Shown here: in pieces, positions 44,551 through 53,935 of the stretch
How positions within the stretch are numbered: position 1 is the stretch's first letter
Layout of the letters: each line of letters begins with the position of its first letter
From: Marinospirillum sp035271045
Lineage (GTDB): Bacteria; Pseudomonadota; Gammaproteobacteria; Pseudomonadales; Halomonadaceae
Direction of reading: 5' to 3'
NCBI RefSeq assembly: GCF_035271045.1
Contig: NZ_DATESC010000001.1
Coordinates: forward strand, 1-64,000
DNA length: 64,000 bases
Notes under the pieces: model-generated
Databases searched by the model: none
What the model was told of the DNA's origin: nothing
The model's input: only the letters and a program-made list of their open reading frames with translations
Position numbers and translations under genes: made by a program

Positions 44551-46014
44551 CTACTGTAAAACGATATCAAACTGCTCTTGTGAGTAGAGCGTTTCAACTT
44601 GAAAACGTATCGTTTTACCAATAAATAGCTCTAAGTCTGCAACAGCTGCTGATTCTTCATCTAAAAAGCGATCAACTACCACTTGCCCAGCCATCACTAA
44701 ATAGGCATCGCCACCATAAGCTCTATCCATACGCAGCAAATCACGTAAAATTTCGTAACAGACGGATTCAGAGGTTTTTAACGTGCCACGCCCTAAACAA
44801 AGGTGGCAAGGCTCACAAATAATTTGCTCTAAACTTTCGCGGGTTCTTTTACGGGTCATTTGCACTAAACCTAGCTCGGTTACACCGGTTAATTTAGTTT
44901 TGGCATAGTCCCTTTCTAGGTTACGTTCTAATAAACGCAGCACTTGGCGTTGGTGTTCAGCATCAACCATATCAATAAAATCAATAATGATAATGCCACC
45001 CAGATTTCTTAAACGTAGTTGCCTAACTATCGCTGCTGCTGCTTCTAAGTTGGTTTTAAAAATGGTTTCTTCTAGGTTGCGATGCCCAACAAAACCGCCA
45101 GTATTTACATCAATGGTGTTCATGGCTTCAGTTTGGTCGATAACTAAATAACCACCGCTTTTTAGCTGTACTTTACGACCCAGTGCTTTTTGTATTTCAT
45201 CTTCAACGCTGTACAGGTCAAAAATGGGGCGTTCACCAGGGTAATACTCCAGCTTATTTGGTAAGTCTGGAATAAACTCTTCTACAAATGCATACAGCTT
45301 ATGAAAGTTTTCGCGTGAATCTACACGGATTTTTTCGAGTTCAGGGCGTACAAAGTCGCGCATCGAGCGCATAAATAAAGGTAAGTCTTCATAAATTTTA
45401 TAGATGCCAGTTTCACGTTTAATGCGTCTATCAACGGCTTGCCAAACCCTATGTAAAAAATAAATATCCGCTAAAATTTCTTCACTGCCTACACCTTCAG
45501 CGGCGGTACGTAAAATAAAACCGCCTTGTTCTTGGGCATTAATTTCAGCCAAACCTTGATTCACTAAGTCTTTTAAGCGTTGACGTTCATCGTCTTGTTC
45601 AATACGTTGCGACACACCGACATGGGGTGTTTGTGGCATATAAACTAAGTAACGAGAAGGAATTGAAAGGTGGGTGGTTAAACGCGCACCTTTAGTGCCA
45701 ATGGGGTCTTTAGTCACTTGCACTACAAGGCTTTGCCCTTCATGCAACAGGCTAGCAATCATAGGCTCAGCCGTTTGGTCAACTGAAGGTTTGGCGACTT
45801 CAGCAACGTGAATAAATGCTGCGCGGTCTAAACCTATGTCCACAAATGCTGCCTGCATTCCTGGTAAAACACGTACCACCTTGCCTTTATAAATATTGCC
45901 AACTATGCCACGGCGGCTAGTACGTTCTATATGAACTTCTTGTAAAACACCATTTTCAACCAGCGCGACCCTAGTTTCTGTAGGCGTTATATTTATTAAT
46001 ATTTCTTCACTCAT
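44551..46014 (-). CDS. rng: Ribonuclease G
   Basis: A 487-residue endoribonuclease, which matures the 5' end of 16S rRNA and turns over mRNAs. It has an S1 domain near residues 38-120 (GNIYKGKVVRVLPGMQAAFV), the catalytic Asp residues around DFIDMVD and the CEPCHLC zinc-link of the RNase E/G family. The length matches RNase G, not RNase E. It follows mreBCD, the common order; the usual maf gene is absent between mreD and rng. Confidence 0.96.
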   Translation of the reverse strand: MSEEILINITPTETRVALVENGVLQEVHIERTSRRGIVGNIYKGKVVRVLPGMQAAFVDIGLDRAAFIHVAEVAKPSVDQTAEPMIASLLHEGQSLVVQVTKDPIGTKGARLTTHLSIPSRYLVYMPQTPHVGVSQRIEQDDERQRLKDLVNQGLAEINAQEQGGFILRTAAEGVGSEEILADIYFLHRVWQAVDRRIKRETGIYKIYEDLPLFMRSMRDFVRPELEKIRVDSRENFHKLYAFVEEFIPDLPNKLEYYPGERPIFDLYSVEDEIQKALGRKVQLKSGGYLVIDQTEAMNTIDVNTGGFVGHRNLEETIFKTNLEAAAAIVRQLRLRNLGGIIIIDFIDMVDAEHQRQVLRLLERNLERDYAKTKLTGVTELGLVQMTRKRTRESLEQIICEPCHLCLGRGTLKTSESVCYEILRDLLRMDRAYGGDAYLVMAGQVVVDRFLDEESAAVADLELFIGKTIRFQVETLYSQEQFDIVLQ

Positions 46015-46047
46015 GGCTTACCCAATTAAAATAACCTATTTAGATTA

Positions 46048-46536
46048 TTAGTTTACTGCAAAGCGCCGTTTTAATCCTTGTAAAAGAATGTATATCCAAC
46101 TCCATAGCACGGCTGAAATAAAAGCGGGTAATAATAAAAACCCCACACTTGAAAAAGAACCAAAAATACTTTGTATCCATTGAAAAACTAGCTGACTGAC
46201 ACCAATTAATAAAAATACTAAAGCTGATTGTTTAAGGAGTGAATACATACGAATGCGCTGATAAAAACTATTACATAAAAAAGCTAACAAACTCATTACT
46301 ATGGCATTATGCCCCAGCAAAGTGCCTTCGACTAAATCTAAGACTAAACCCCATAAAAAACCGTAACCAACGCCAATCCTTTGTGGGAAATTTAATGACC
46401 AATAAATTAATACTAAACTTAGCCACTCTGGGCGTAAGTATAAAAATAGTTTAGGCATTGGCAAGGCTTGTAGATAGAGCGCAATCAGAAAAGTAATCTG
46501 AACCACCCAAAACCCCTGAATTTTTCTATTAGGCAT
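46048..46536 (-). CDS. mreD: Rod shape-determining protein MreD
   Basis: A 162-residue membrane protein with about five hydrophobic segments and the MreD pattern LRPEWLSLVLIYWSLNFP near the N-terminus. It is part of the MreBCD elongasome. The ATG shares one base with the mreC stop (TGATG). Confidence 0.92.
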   Translation of the reverse strand: MPNRKIQGFWVVQITFLIALYLQALPMPKLFLYLRPEWLSLVLIYWSLNFPQRIGVGYGFLWGLVLDLVEGTLLGHNAIVMSLLAFLCNSFYQRIRMYSLLKQSALVFLLIGVSQLVFQWIQSIFGSFSSVGFLLLPAFISAVLWSWIYILLQGLKRRFAVN

Positions 46537-47408
46537 CAGGTATCTTTCTCCGCTGTTATCATCATTAATTCTTCAGATACAGGTTCTACAAGGTGATGTT
46601 TTAACAAAAGCACATAACGACTGCGATCAAGTTGTGCTTTAGGTGTAGCAATAACATCCATAAAAGGTTCGCCACGTTGGTGCGATATTTTTGTAATCTC
46701 TGCTACGGGATAACCAAAAGGAAAGCGACCACCGATACCTGAAGTAATGAGTAAATCACCTTCTTTTAAATCCGCAGTTTCTGGTACATGGCTAAGGTAA
46801 AGTTCTTCTGCCTTACCACCACCTTGGGCAATAAAACGCAAGCCATTGCGATTAACTTGTACTGGAATGGCATGGTGAATATCTGAAATTAACAGTAAGC
46901 GGCTGGTATAAGGGCTGGTAAAAATAAGTTGCCCCATAACCCCTGACGCATCAATCACTGGCTGACCTATATAAGCACCATCTTGCCGTCCACGATTAAT
47001 AATCACTTGCTGTGAAAAAGGGTCATAGTTTAAACCGATTAATTCGCCGCTAATGTAATCTATTTTGCGGTTTTTTGCAGCATTAAGCAGTTCTCTCAGG
47101 CGTACATTTTCAGCCACAACCGAAGCCATTAATTGACTACGCTCAGCTAAAATGAGTGTTTGTGATTTTAATTCACGGTTTTCATCTAATAGTATGTTGC
47201 GATTTGTAAGACTATCAGAAACCCAACCCCAAGCACGCCCTGGTGCATCAGCTGCCCATTGTACGGGTGTAACAATTAATGTTAACCAAGAGCGGGCATT
47301 GGCTACTTCATTAAAACGATTTTCAGCAAACATCAGTCCACCTCCTATTATTAATGCAATAATAAAGTGGTAGCCTAAGTAAGAGTTATTCGAAAAAAGT
47401 TGCTTAAT
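46536..47408 (-). CDS. mreC: Rod shape-determining protein MreC (probable AUU start)
   Basis: About 290 residues: an N-terminal membrane helix, a coiled coil (around NRNILLDENRELKSQ) and a C-terminal beta domain. It links MreB to cell-wall synthases. The protein aligns with relatives from KQLFSNNSYLGYHF, preceded by an ATT codon at 47406-47408 that has GAGGA eight bases upstream. The only upstream standard start in frame is a GTG at 47450 without a ribosome-binding site, which would add 14 unrelated residues. I take the AUU; the GTG start cannot be excluded. Confidence 0.8.
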   Translation of the reverse strand: MKQLFSNNSYLGYHFIIALIIGGGLMFAENRFNEVANARSWLTLIVTPVQWAADAPGRAWGWVSDSLTNRNILLDENRELKSQTLILAERSQLMASVVAENVRLRELLNAAKNRKIDYISGELIGLNYDPFSQQVIINRGRQDGAYIGQPVIDASGVMGQLIFTSPYTSRLLLISDIHHAIPVQVNRNGLRFIAQGGGKAEELYLSHVPETADLKEGDLLITSGIGGRFPFGYPVAEITKISHQRGEPFMDVIATPKAQLDRSRYVLLLKHHLVEPVSEELMMITAEKDT

Positions 47409-47466
47409 GGTCGAGTCCTCATAAGGTCTTTTAACTTTAATACAAATCACTTGCTATAAAATGCAC

Positions 47467-47502
47467 AGAAACGCCACATTCTTTAACAGAGCGGGCGTTT
47501 CT
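47467..47502 (-). terminator. Hairpin between mreB and mreC
   Basis: AGAAACGCC and GGCGTTTCT form a 9-bp stem with an 18-base loop in the 75-base gap. The tail TGCATTTTAT is only moderately T-rich, so it looks like a partial terminator that would favour mreB over the downstream genes. Confidence 0.45.
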
Positions 47503-47525
47503 ATGTTTAAAGTTTACTGGCTGGT

Positions 47526-48563
47526 TTATTCGATAGATAATAGATCAAAGGTATGCTGATCTATTAACTCTAAAGCTTTTCCTCCACCTAAAGCCACGCA
47601 AGTCAGTGGGTTTTCAGCAATAATGACAGGTAAGCCAGTTTCTTCAGCAATTAACTTATCAATGTCACGTAATAATGCACCACCACCCGTTAATACTAAA
47701 CCGCGCTCAGCAATGTCTGAGGCTAATTCAGGTGGCGATTGCTCAAGTGCATTTTTAACGGCTTGTACAATGGATGCTAGTGGCTCTTGTAGCGCCTCTA
47801 ACACTTCATTGGAGTTAAGGGTAAAGCTACGTGGAATACCTTCAGCAAGGTTGCGACCACGCACGTCAATTTCTCTGGTTTCACTGCCTGGGTAAGCGCA
47901 GCCAATTTCTTGCTTAATGCGTTCAGCCGTTGCATCACCAATTAAGCTACCATAGTGACGACGCACATAAGCAATAATCGCTTCATCAAAACGATCACCG
48001 GCAGTACGAACAGATTCTGAATAAACCACACCGTTCAAAGAGATAATGGCAATTTCAGTGGTACCACCACCAATATCAACCACCATTGAACCTTGTGCTT
48101 CAGAAACGGGTAAGCCCGCACCAATCGCCGCAGCCATAGGCTCTTCAATTAAGTAAACATCACGCGCACCTGCACCCAAAGCCGACTCTTTGATAGCACG
48201 GCGTTCCACTTGAGTTGACATACAAGGCACACAAACCAGTACACGAGGGCTGGGTGTAAAAAAGCTATTATCGTGTACCTTGGCAATAAAGTACTGCAAC
48301 ATTTTTTCAGTAACGTGGAAGTCGGCGATTACACCGTCTTTCATAGGGCGGATGGCAGTGATATTACCCGGTGTTCTACCCAGCATACGCTTAGCGTCAA
48401 AACCAACGGCAGCAACACTACGCTGATTACCATGGTGTCTGATAGCAACTACAGACGGTTCGTTCAACACAATGCCTTTGCTGCGTACATAAATCAGTGT
48501 ATTTGCTGTTCCCAAATCAATTGAAAGATCGTTGGAGAACATACCTCTTAAACGTTTAATCAT
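47526..48563 (-). CDS. mreB: Rod shape-determining protein MreB
   Basis: A 345-residue bacterial actin. Motifs: SIDLGTANTLIY (phosphate 1), KDGVIADFHVTEKML, VDIGGGTTEIAIIS (phosphate 2) and TGGGALL (adenosine). It directs peripheral wall synthesis in rods. It is the first gene of mreBCD-rng-yhdP and is divergent from gatC across about 200 bases. Confidence 0.97.
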   Translation of the reverse strand: MIKRLRGMFSNDLSIDLGTANTLIYVRSKGIVLNEPSVVAIRHHGNQRSVAAVGFDAKRMLGRTPGNITAIRPMKDGVIADFHVTEKMLQYFIAKVHDNSFFTPSPRVLVCVPCMSTQVERRAIKESALGAGARDVYLIEEPMAAAIGAGLPVSEAQGSMVVDIGGGTTEIAIISLNGVVYSESVRTAGDRFDEAIIAYVRRHYGSLIGDATAERIKQEIGCAYPGSETREIDVRGRNLAEGIPRSFTLNSNEVLEALQEPLASIVQAVKNALEQSPPELASDIAERGLVLTGGGALLRDIDKLIAEETGLPVIIAENPLTCVALGGGKALELIDQHTFDLLSIE

Positions 48564-48619
48564 GCTTTTGGTGACCTATCCTAATGTATCCCTATTCAGC
48601 TGGGCGGAAACTCTAGCAA

Positions 48620-48634
48620 CCTGAAGGGTTCAGG
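48620..48634. other. Short hairpin in the mreB leader
   Basis: CCTGAA-GGG-TTCAGG, a 6-bp stem about 57 bases upstream of mreB. It may be a leader structure of the mreB transcript; no function can be assigned. Confidence 0.3.
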
Positions 48635-48693
48635 GCAAGTAACTTATAGGTAAACTTATTAAATAAAGACTGAAATTACAGAAAAGTGCCATC

Positions 48694-48715
48694 AACACAA
48701 TGCCAGCCTTGTGTT
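48694..48715. other. Inverted repeat in the mreB/gatC divergent region
   Basis: AACACAA and TTGTGTT flank eight bases, 51 bases before gatC. Either a protein site or chance; the rest of this 200-base region shows no confident promoter, although TATAAC at 48742 or so could be a -10 for gatC. Confidence 0.3.
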
Positions 48716-48766
48716 ATTCTTTACTGTATTCCGCAGAAATATAACCTGCATTTTTAAGGTGCATTC

Positions 48767-49054
48767 ATGAAGCTTAATGTAGAAGAACTCCATAAAGTGG
48801 CTCATCTAGCCCGTCTAAGTATCCACGCTAAAGATGAAGAAAGCTACTCTCAAGCGCTTTCCAACATTCTTAATCTTGTTGATGAAATGCAAAGTATTGA
48901 TACGCACGGCGTACAGCCTATGGCGCACCCAATGGATGCCGTGCAACGCTTGCGTACCGATCAAGTCACCGAAAACAACCAGCGTGATTATTTACAACAA
49001 CTGGCACCAGCCACAGAAAATGGCCTTTATTTAGTGCCTAGAGTTGTTGAGTAA
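48767..49054 (+). CDS. gatC: Asp/Glu-tRNA amidotransferase subunit C
   Basis: A 95-residue subunit that stabilises GatA-GatB. It shows the family pattern VAHLARLSI and the later PMAHPMDAVQRLRTDQV. AAGGTG precedes the ATG. It leads gatCAB, which amidates Asp-tRNA(Asn) and/or Glu-tRNA(Gln). Confidence 0.95.
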   Translation: MKLNVEELHKVAHLARLSIHAKDEESYSQALSNILNLVDEMQSIDTHGVQPMAHPMDAVQRLRTDQVTENNQRDYLQQLAPATENGLYLVPRVVE

Positions 49055-49096
49055 AATTAGTTATTTACCTTTTAAAATAGACACCTAGGATACCCC

Positions 49097-50548
49097 ATGC
49101 TAGATCTCAGCCTTACCCAAATGGCCCAAGGCCTTGCTGAACGCAAATTTTCAAGCGTAGAACTGACACAAGCCTTTTTACAACGCATTCAAATTGTTAA
49201 CCCTCAGCTCAATGCTTTTATTACCATTACTGAATCGCAAGCTTTAGACGCAGCCAAAGCAGCAGATAGCCAGTTAGAAAAAGGCACAGCTACACCGTTA
49301 ACAGGCATTCCTATTGCACATAAAGACCTTTTTTGTACAGAAGGCGTAAAAACCTCCTGCGGCTCCAAAATGCTTGACAACTTTATAGCACCTTATGATG
49401 CTGCCATTGTTACTAATCTTGCTGAAGCTGGTGCGGTTTCGTTAGGCAAAACCAACTTAGACGAATTTGCGATGGGCTCTTCCAACGAAAGCTCTTTTTA
49501 TGGCGCAGTAAAAAACCCTTGGGATACTCAAGCCGTTGCCGGTGGTTCATCGGGTGGTTCTGCAGCGGCTGTTGCAGCACGTTTAGTGCCTGCTGCAACT
49601 GGCTCAGATACAGGTGGTTCTATTCGTCAACCGGCTGCTTTTTGTGGCATTACTGGCTTAAAACCTACCTATGGTCGTGTTTCTCGCTGGGGCATGGTTG
49701 CTTATGCTTCTAGTATGGATCAAGCCGGCCCTATGGCGCGTTCTGCTGAAGATTGTGCGCTTATGCTGCAACACATGGCAGGCTTTGATGCGCGTGACTC
49801 CACCAGTATTGAACAAGCCGTACCTGACTACCTAAGCCAGCTAGGTAACTCTATTCAAGGTATGACCTTCGGACTTCCCAAAGAATATTTTGCTGAGGAT
49901 CTTAATCCACAAATGGCTGAGCGCATTCAAGCAGCCATTAAAGAATTAGAAAAGTTAGGTGCTAAGGTTAAAGCAATTAGCCTACCGCTAACACGCATGG
50001 CGATACCGGCTTATTATGTGATAACCCCAGCCGAAGCCAGTTCTAACTTGTCGCGTTTTGACGGTGTGCGTTATGGCTACCGTTGCGAAGACCCTAAAGA
50101 CCTTGAAGACCTTTATAAGCGTTCACGTTCAGAAGCATTTGGTCATGAAGTTAAGCGCCGTATTTTGATTGGTACTTATGCGCTATCAGAAGGTTTCTAC
50201 GATGCCTACTATAATAAAGCCCAACAAATACGCCGTTTGTTAGCCGAAGATTTCCAAAAAGCATTTCAACAGGTTGATTTAATCGTTGCACCCACAACAC
50301 CCAATCCAGCCTTTGACTTGGGCAGTAAAATCACTGATCCCATTCAAATGTATTTAGAAGATATTTATACGCTGGGTGTTAACTTGGCTGGCCTACCGGC
50401 TATTTCAGTGCCTGCCGGTCAAATTAATAATCGCCCCGTGGGTTTACAGCTTATTGGTAACCATTTTGGTGAGAGTCAATTACTTAACGCCGCACACCAG
50501 TTCCAGCAAGTCACCGACCATCATTTACAAAAGCCAGCACTTGTATAG
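49097..50548 (+). CDS. gatA: Asp/Glu-tRNA amidotransferase subunit A
   Basis: A 483-residue amidase-signature protein that releases ammonia from glutamine. The Ser-cisSer-Lys triad is visible: Lys in IPIAHKDLF, Ser in AGGSSGGSAAA and Ser in GSDTGGSIRQPA. An AGGAT site lies upstream. Middle gene of gatCAB. Confidence 0.97.
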   Translation: MLDLSLTQMAQGLAERKFSSVELTQAFLQRIQIVNPQLNAFITITESQALDAAKAADSQLEKGTATPLTGIPIAHKDLFCTEGVKTSCGSKMLDNFIAPYDAAIVTNLAEAGAVSLGKTNLDEFAMGSSNESSFYGAVKNPWDTQAVAGGSSGGSAAAVAARLVPAATGSDTGGSIRQPAAFCGITGLKPTYGRVSRWGMVAYASSMDQAGPMARSAEDCALMLQHMAGFDARDSTSIEQAVPDYLSQLGNSIQGMTFGLPKEYFAEDLNPQMAERIQAAIKELEKLGAKVKAISLPLTRMAIPAYYVITPAEASSNLSRFDGVRYGYRCEDPKDLEDLYKRSRSEAFGHEVKRRILIGTYALSEGFYDAYYNKAQQIRRLLAEDFQKAFQQVDLIVAPTTPNPAFDLGSKITDPIQMYLEDIYTLGVNLAGLPAISVPAGQINNRPVGLQLIGNHFGESQLLNAAHQFQQVTDHHLQKPALV

Positions 50549-50581
50549 AACATAAAATTAACTTAATAAAAGGTTTGCACT

Positions 50582-52030
50582 ATGCAATGGGAAGCCGTTA
50601 TCGGGCTAGAAATACACGCTCAGCTCGCCACCAAAACTAAAATATTTTCGGGTAGCAGTACTGCGTTTGGTGCTGAACCCAACAGCCAAGCCAACATTAT
50701 TGACCTTGCTATGCCCGGCATTTTACCAGTGTTGAATAAACAAGCCGTTGAAATGGCAATTAAATTTGGTTTAGCTATCAACAGCGCTATTCCTGAACGC
50801 ACCACGTTTGACCGTAAAAACTACTTCTACCCCGATTTGCCTAAAGGCTATCAAACCACGCAAATGGCAACCCCGATTGTGGGGCGTGGTTATTTAGATA
50901 TTCAGCTAGAAGACGGCAGCAGTAAACGCATCGCCATCCACCATGCTCACCTTGAAGAAGATGCCGGTAAAAGCCTGCACGAAGACTTCCAAGGCATGAC
51001 AGGTGTTGACTTAAACCGTGCAGGCACACCACTTTTAGAAATCGTTACTGAACCCGAAATGAGTACTGCTAAAGAAGCGGTAGCCCTGCTTAGATCCATT
51101 CACTCGATTATTACTTACTTAGGCATTTCTGACGGTAATATGGCAGAAGGTTCTATGCGCTGTGATGCTAACGTTTCGGTACGCCCTAAAGGTCAAGAAA
51201 AGTTAGGCAACCGCTGTGAAATTAAAAATATTAACTCTTTTCGCTTTGTAGAAAGAGCCATTAACCATGAAATTCAGCGCCAAATTGAAGTGCTAGAAGA
51301 TGGCGGCCGCATTGCCCAACAAACGCGTTTATACGATCCAGATTTAAACGAAACACGGGCGATGCGTTCTAAAGAAGATGCCAACGATTACCGCTACTTT
51401 CCCTGCCCCGATTTACTGCCCGTTGAAATTGATTCAGCCTTTGTACAGCAGCTAAAAGATGCATTACCCGAGCTACCTGAAGAAAAGCGTCAGCGCTTTA
51501 CAGAACAACTAGGTTTATCGGTTTACGATGCGGGCGTGCTGTCTAGCAGCCGTCCGTTAGCGGATTATTTTGATAAGGTGGTTGCGCTGTGTGGCGATGC
51601 ACAACTCGCGTCCAACTGGATTAGCGGCGAACTGGCTGCCCAATTAAACCGTGATGGTGTTGAAATTACTCAAGCAGCAGTAACACCTGAACAGTTTGCA
51701 GGTATCCTAATTCGCTTAAAAGATGACACCCTCAGTAACGGTGCAGCTAAGCAGGTTTTTGCTGCACTTTGGGCAAAAGAAGGCCAAACAGCCGATGAAA
51801 TCATTGAAGCCAAAGGGCTTAAACAGGTTACTGATACCGGCGCTATTGAAGCGATTATTGATGAAATCTTGGCTAAAAATACAGCACAGGTTGAACAATA
51901 CCGCGCTGCTGAGCCAGACAAACGTGGCAAGATGGTCGGCTTCTTTGTGGGTCAAATCATGAAAGCCTCAAAAGGCACAGCCAATCCCAAAGCAGTAAAC
52001 GAACTACTAGCCAAAAAGCTTAATGGTTAA
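50582..52030 (+). CDS. gatB: Asp/Glu-tRNA amidotransferase subunit B
   Basis: A 482-residue subunit that phosphorylates the misacylated aminoacyl-tRNA and transfers ammonia. It starts with WEAVIGLEIHAQLATKTK and includes FYPDLPKGYQ, HLEEDAGK and DLNRAGTPLLEIVTEP. The C-terminal YqeY-like tail binds tRNA. An AAAGG site precedes the ATG. Last of gatCAB; no terminator in its own direction is evident before the next convergent gene. Confidence 0.97.
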   Translation: MQWEAVIGLEIHAQLATKTKIFSGSSTAFGAEPNSQANIIDLAMPGILPVLNKQAVEMAIKFGLAINSAIPERTTFDRKNYFYPDLPKGYQTTQMATPIVGRGYLDIQLEDGSSKRIAIHHAHLEEDAGKSLHEDFQGMTGVDLNRAGTPLLEIVTEPEMSTAKEAVALLRSIHSIITYLGISDGNMAEGSMRCDANVSVRPKGQEKLGNRCEIKNINSFRFVERAINHEIQRQIEVLEDGGRIAQQTRLYDPDLNETRAMRSKEDANDYRYFPCPDLLPVEIDSAFVQQLKDALPELPEEKRQRFTEQLGLSVYDAGVLSSSRPLADYFDKVVALCGDAQLASNWISGELAAQLNRDGVEITQAAVTPEQFAGILIRLKDDTLSNGAAKQVFAALWAKEGQTADEIIEAKGLKQVTDTGAIEAIIDEILAKNTAQVEQYRAAEPDKRGKMVGFFVGQIMKASKGTANPKAVNELLAKKLNG

Positions 52031-52040
52031 CAACTAGCTG

Positions 52041-52099
52041 AAAAAAACGTTAGGAACAGCAGCAGCCACCAAATTTGGGGGCTGCTGCTGTTCCTAACG
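52041..52099 (-). terminator. Strong intrinsic terminator of the nuclease-fragment gene
   Basis: A perfect 20-bp stem (52048-52067 with 52080-52099) encloses a loop that can itself pair CCAAA with TTTGG. Reading the minus strand, it is followed at once by seven T residues (52041-52047). The stop codon at 52094-52096 lies within the stem. Confidence 0.85.
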
Positions 52100-52891
52100 A
52101 ATCGCCGCTAAAATCTGCTGCCTTACATCTCGCCCCTGCTCATCTTTTTCTACAGCCATAATAAATAAACATTGCCCTTTACTTAATTCTGCCCACTTAT
52201 GACCCACTGCACGTTTATCTACTGAATCGTCATTGCTGACATAAACCTCGCCTTTATACTCAACAATCAACATACGCCCGTCTGTTAACTCACAAACAAA
52301 GTCAGGATAAAACTTGCCCTGTGCAAGAGGCAGCCAAAAAGAAGCTTGGTCACGGCGTACTAGGTTACGAATCCAGTGTTTAATTTGTGGCAAACTTTCA
52401 ATAGCTTTTGCACACTCAAACTCTTCACCTGTTGATTTAAGGTCTTCAATTAAATTTTGCGGAAAGTAATGCTTACTAAAGACAAAGCTTCCTGAATAAT
52501 AAGGTGGGCGAGAAGGATAGCTGTTAGGGTTAAAGCTATAGAAAAACTCATCGGCTAAACAAGCTGTATTGCTGCTTTTAAAAAGTGACTGCTGATAACT
52601 TGCTGTCTTTGCCTTGGTTCGATAACTTCTAATCGTATCTCGAATTGCCTGCGCTAAAGGGTATTTATTCCTTACCAATGCTGTTAACGTCATGTCGTAT
52701 TGCTGTAGTAAATTTTTTACTAGCCTACTAATAAAACTTGCCATTTGCTGTTGAACAATGTCTGTTTGCCGCAGTTCTTTATCTAGCCAGCGAATAAGAT
52801 CTTGTTCTGTTATATCTATAAAACCTTGGTTAAAAGGTAAAATATCCTTCTGTTCCGCAACATGGTATTTAACTTTTTTACCTTCAATCAC
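52094..52891 (-). CDS. C-terminal part of a type III Res-like helicase-nuclease (truncated)
   Basis: A 265-residue protein matching only the C-terminal third of DEAD/DEAH helicase-type (type III restriction Res-like) proteins, which are usually 850-1000 residues. It keeps the PD-(D/E)XK nuclease core: FYPDFVCEL, then MLIVEYKG. The helicase motifs are missing and the DNA upstream belongs to a divergent gene. The GTG start has AGGAG eight bases upstream, and a strong terminator follows, so it may still be expressed. Either a remnant or a free-standing nuclease module. Confidence 0.7.
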   Translation of the reverse strand: MIEGKKVKYHVAEQKDILPFNQGFIDITEQDLIRWLDKELRQTDIVQQQMASFISRLVKNLLQQYDMTLTALVRNKYPLAQAIRDTIRSYRTKAKTASYQQSLFKSSNTACLADEFFYSFNPNSYPSRPPYYSGSFVFSKHYFPQNLIEDLKSTGEEFECAKAIESLPQIKHWIRNLVRRDQASFWLPLAQGKFYPDFVCELTDGRMLIVEYKGEVYVSNDDSVDKRAVGHKWAELSKGQCLFIMAVEKDEQGRDVRQQILAAIR

Positions 52892-52966
52892 AGCTTGCTC
52901 CTATACTGGTAATTTTTGCAAACTAGACTAAGCTAAAAAAGTAGCCACCTTAAAAAAGGAGTTTGC

Positions 52967-53935
52967 ATGAATACCCCAGATGATGCATTGGACAACACTC
53001 CACCCGATAATGAAGAAACAGTGCGTTCTGATTACGATGGCGCTTGGAAAGCTGCTTTAGAAAAGTACTTTAAAGAGTTTCTTGAGTTATTATTTCCAGC
53101 CATTTATAACGCAGTGGATTGGAGCAAAGGCTATGAGTTTCTTGATGGCGAACTAGAGAAAATTACTGTTGATGCTAAAACAGGCCGCCGCTATACCGAC
53201 AAACTGGTTAAAGTTTACTACCAAGACGGCACCGAAGAGTGGCTACTAATACACGTTGAAATTCAAACTTCGCCTGAATTAAAAGGCATTTTTGCACGGC
53301 GTATGTTTACCTACTGGTCACGCTTAACCGACCGCTACCAAGTGGATGTTGTCAGCCTTGCAGTCTTGGCTGATACTAACCAAAGCTACCGACCGAGTAG
53401 TTTTAAGTTTAGCCGTTCAGGTACACAAATGGATTTCACCTACCCCATTGCTAAGCTAACAGACTACGAAAGCGAAACTAACTGGGCTAGCCTTGAGGCA
53501 AATAATAATGTTTTTGCTTTACTAGTCATGGCGCAAATCAAGGCCAAACGCCTGAAAGGTAATAACAAAAATCTTTTTGAATTTAGGCTAGGTTTAACTC
53601 GATTACTTTATCAGCGTGGTTACAGCCGTGAACAGGTCATTGAGTTATTTCACTTTATTGGCTGGATGATTCGCTTTCCTGACGCACTTGAGCAACAATT
53701 AATTGAAGCCGTTAAACTTGTCGAAGAGGAATTTAAAATGCCTTACATTAACACAGTTGAACAGTATGGAATTAAGCAAGGAATCGAAAAAGGAATCGAA
53801 AAAGCTGCCTGTAACTTGATTAAACAAACCGAGCTAGATGACAAAACCATTGCTGCCGCTACAGAGCTTTCGATTAAAGCCGTTGCTCAGTTACGCCAGC
53901 AATTAAAAGACAAGCCAGCAGAACTCCAAGCTTAA
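52967..53935 (+). CDS. Rpn family recombination-promoting nuclease / PD-(D/E)XK transposase-like
   Basis: A 322-residue protein of the Rpn (YhgA-like, PD-(D/E)XK) family. It opens with SDYDGAWKAALEKYFKEF, has RRYTDKLVKV with the catalytic Asp and LIHVEIQ supplying the E-x-Q, and ends with the Gly-repeated GIKQGIEKGIEKA tail usual in the group. Rpn proteins are DNA endonucleases that promote RecA-independent recombination. AAGGAG precedes the ATG. It is divergent from the truncated nuclease gene. Confidence 0.85.
   Translation: MNTPDDALDNTPPDNEETVRSDYDGAWKAALEKYFKEFLELLFPAIYNAVDWSKGYEFLDGELEKITVDAKTGRRYTDKLVKVYYQDGTEEWLLIHVEIQTSPELKGIFARRMFTYWSRLTDRYQVDVVSLAVLADTNQSYRPSSFKFSRSGTQMDFTYPIAKLTDYESETNWASLEANNNVFALLVMAQIKAKRLKGNNKNLFEFRLGLTRLLYQRGYSREQVIELFHFIGWMIRFPDALEQQLIEAVKLVEEEFKMPYINTVEQYGIKQGIEKGIEKAACNLIKQTELDDKTIAAATELSIKAVAQLRQQLKDKPAELQA

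Noticed and set aside
44547..44621. Longer yhdP start overlapping rng
   Set aside because: The added 25 residues are basic, unlike the family, and the internal ATG right after the rng stop fits operon spacing.
52094..53935. Restriction-modification or toxin-antitoxin reading of the twin-nuclease patch
   Set aside because: No methyltransferase, specificity gene or small antitoxin-like ORF is present; the two genes are divergent, not a co-operonic pair.
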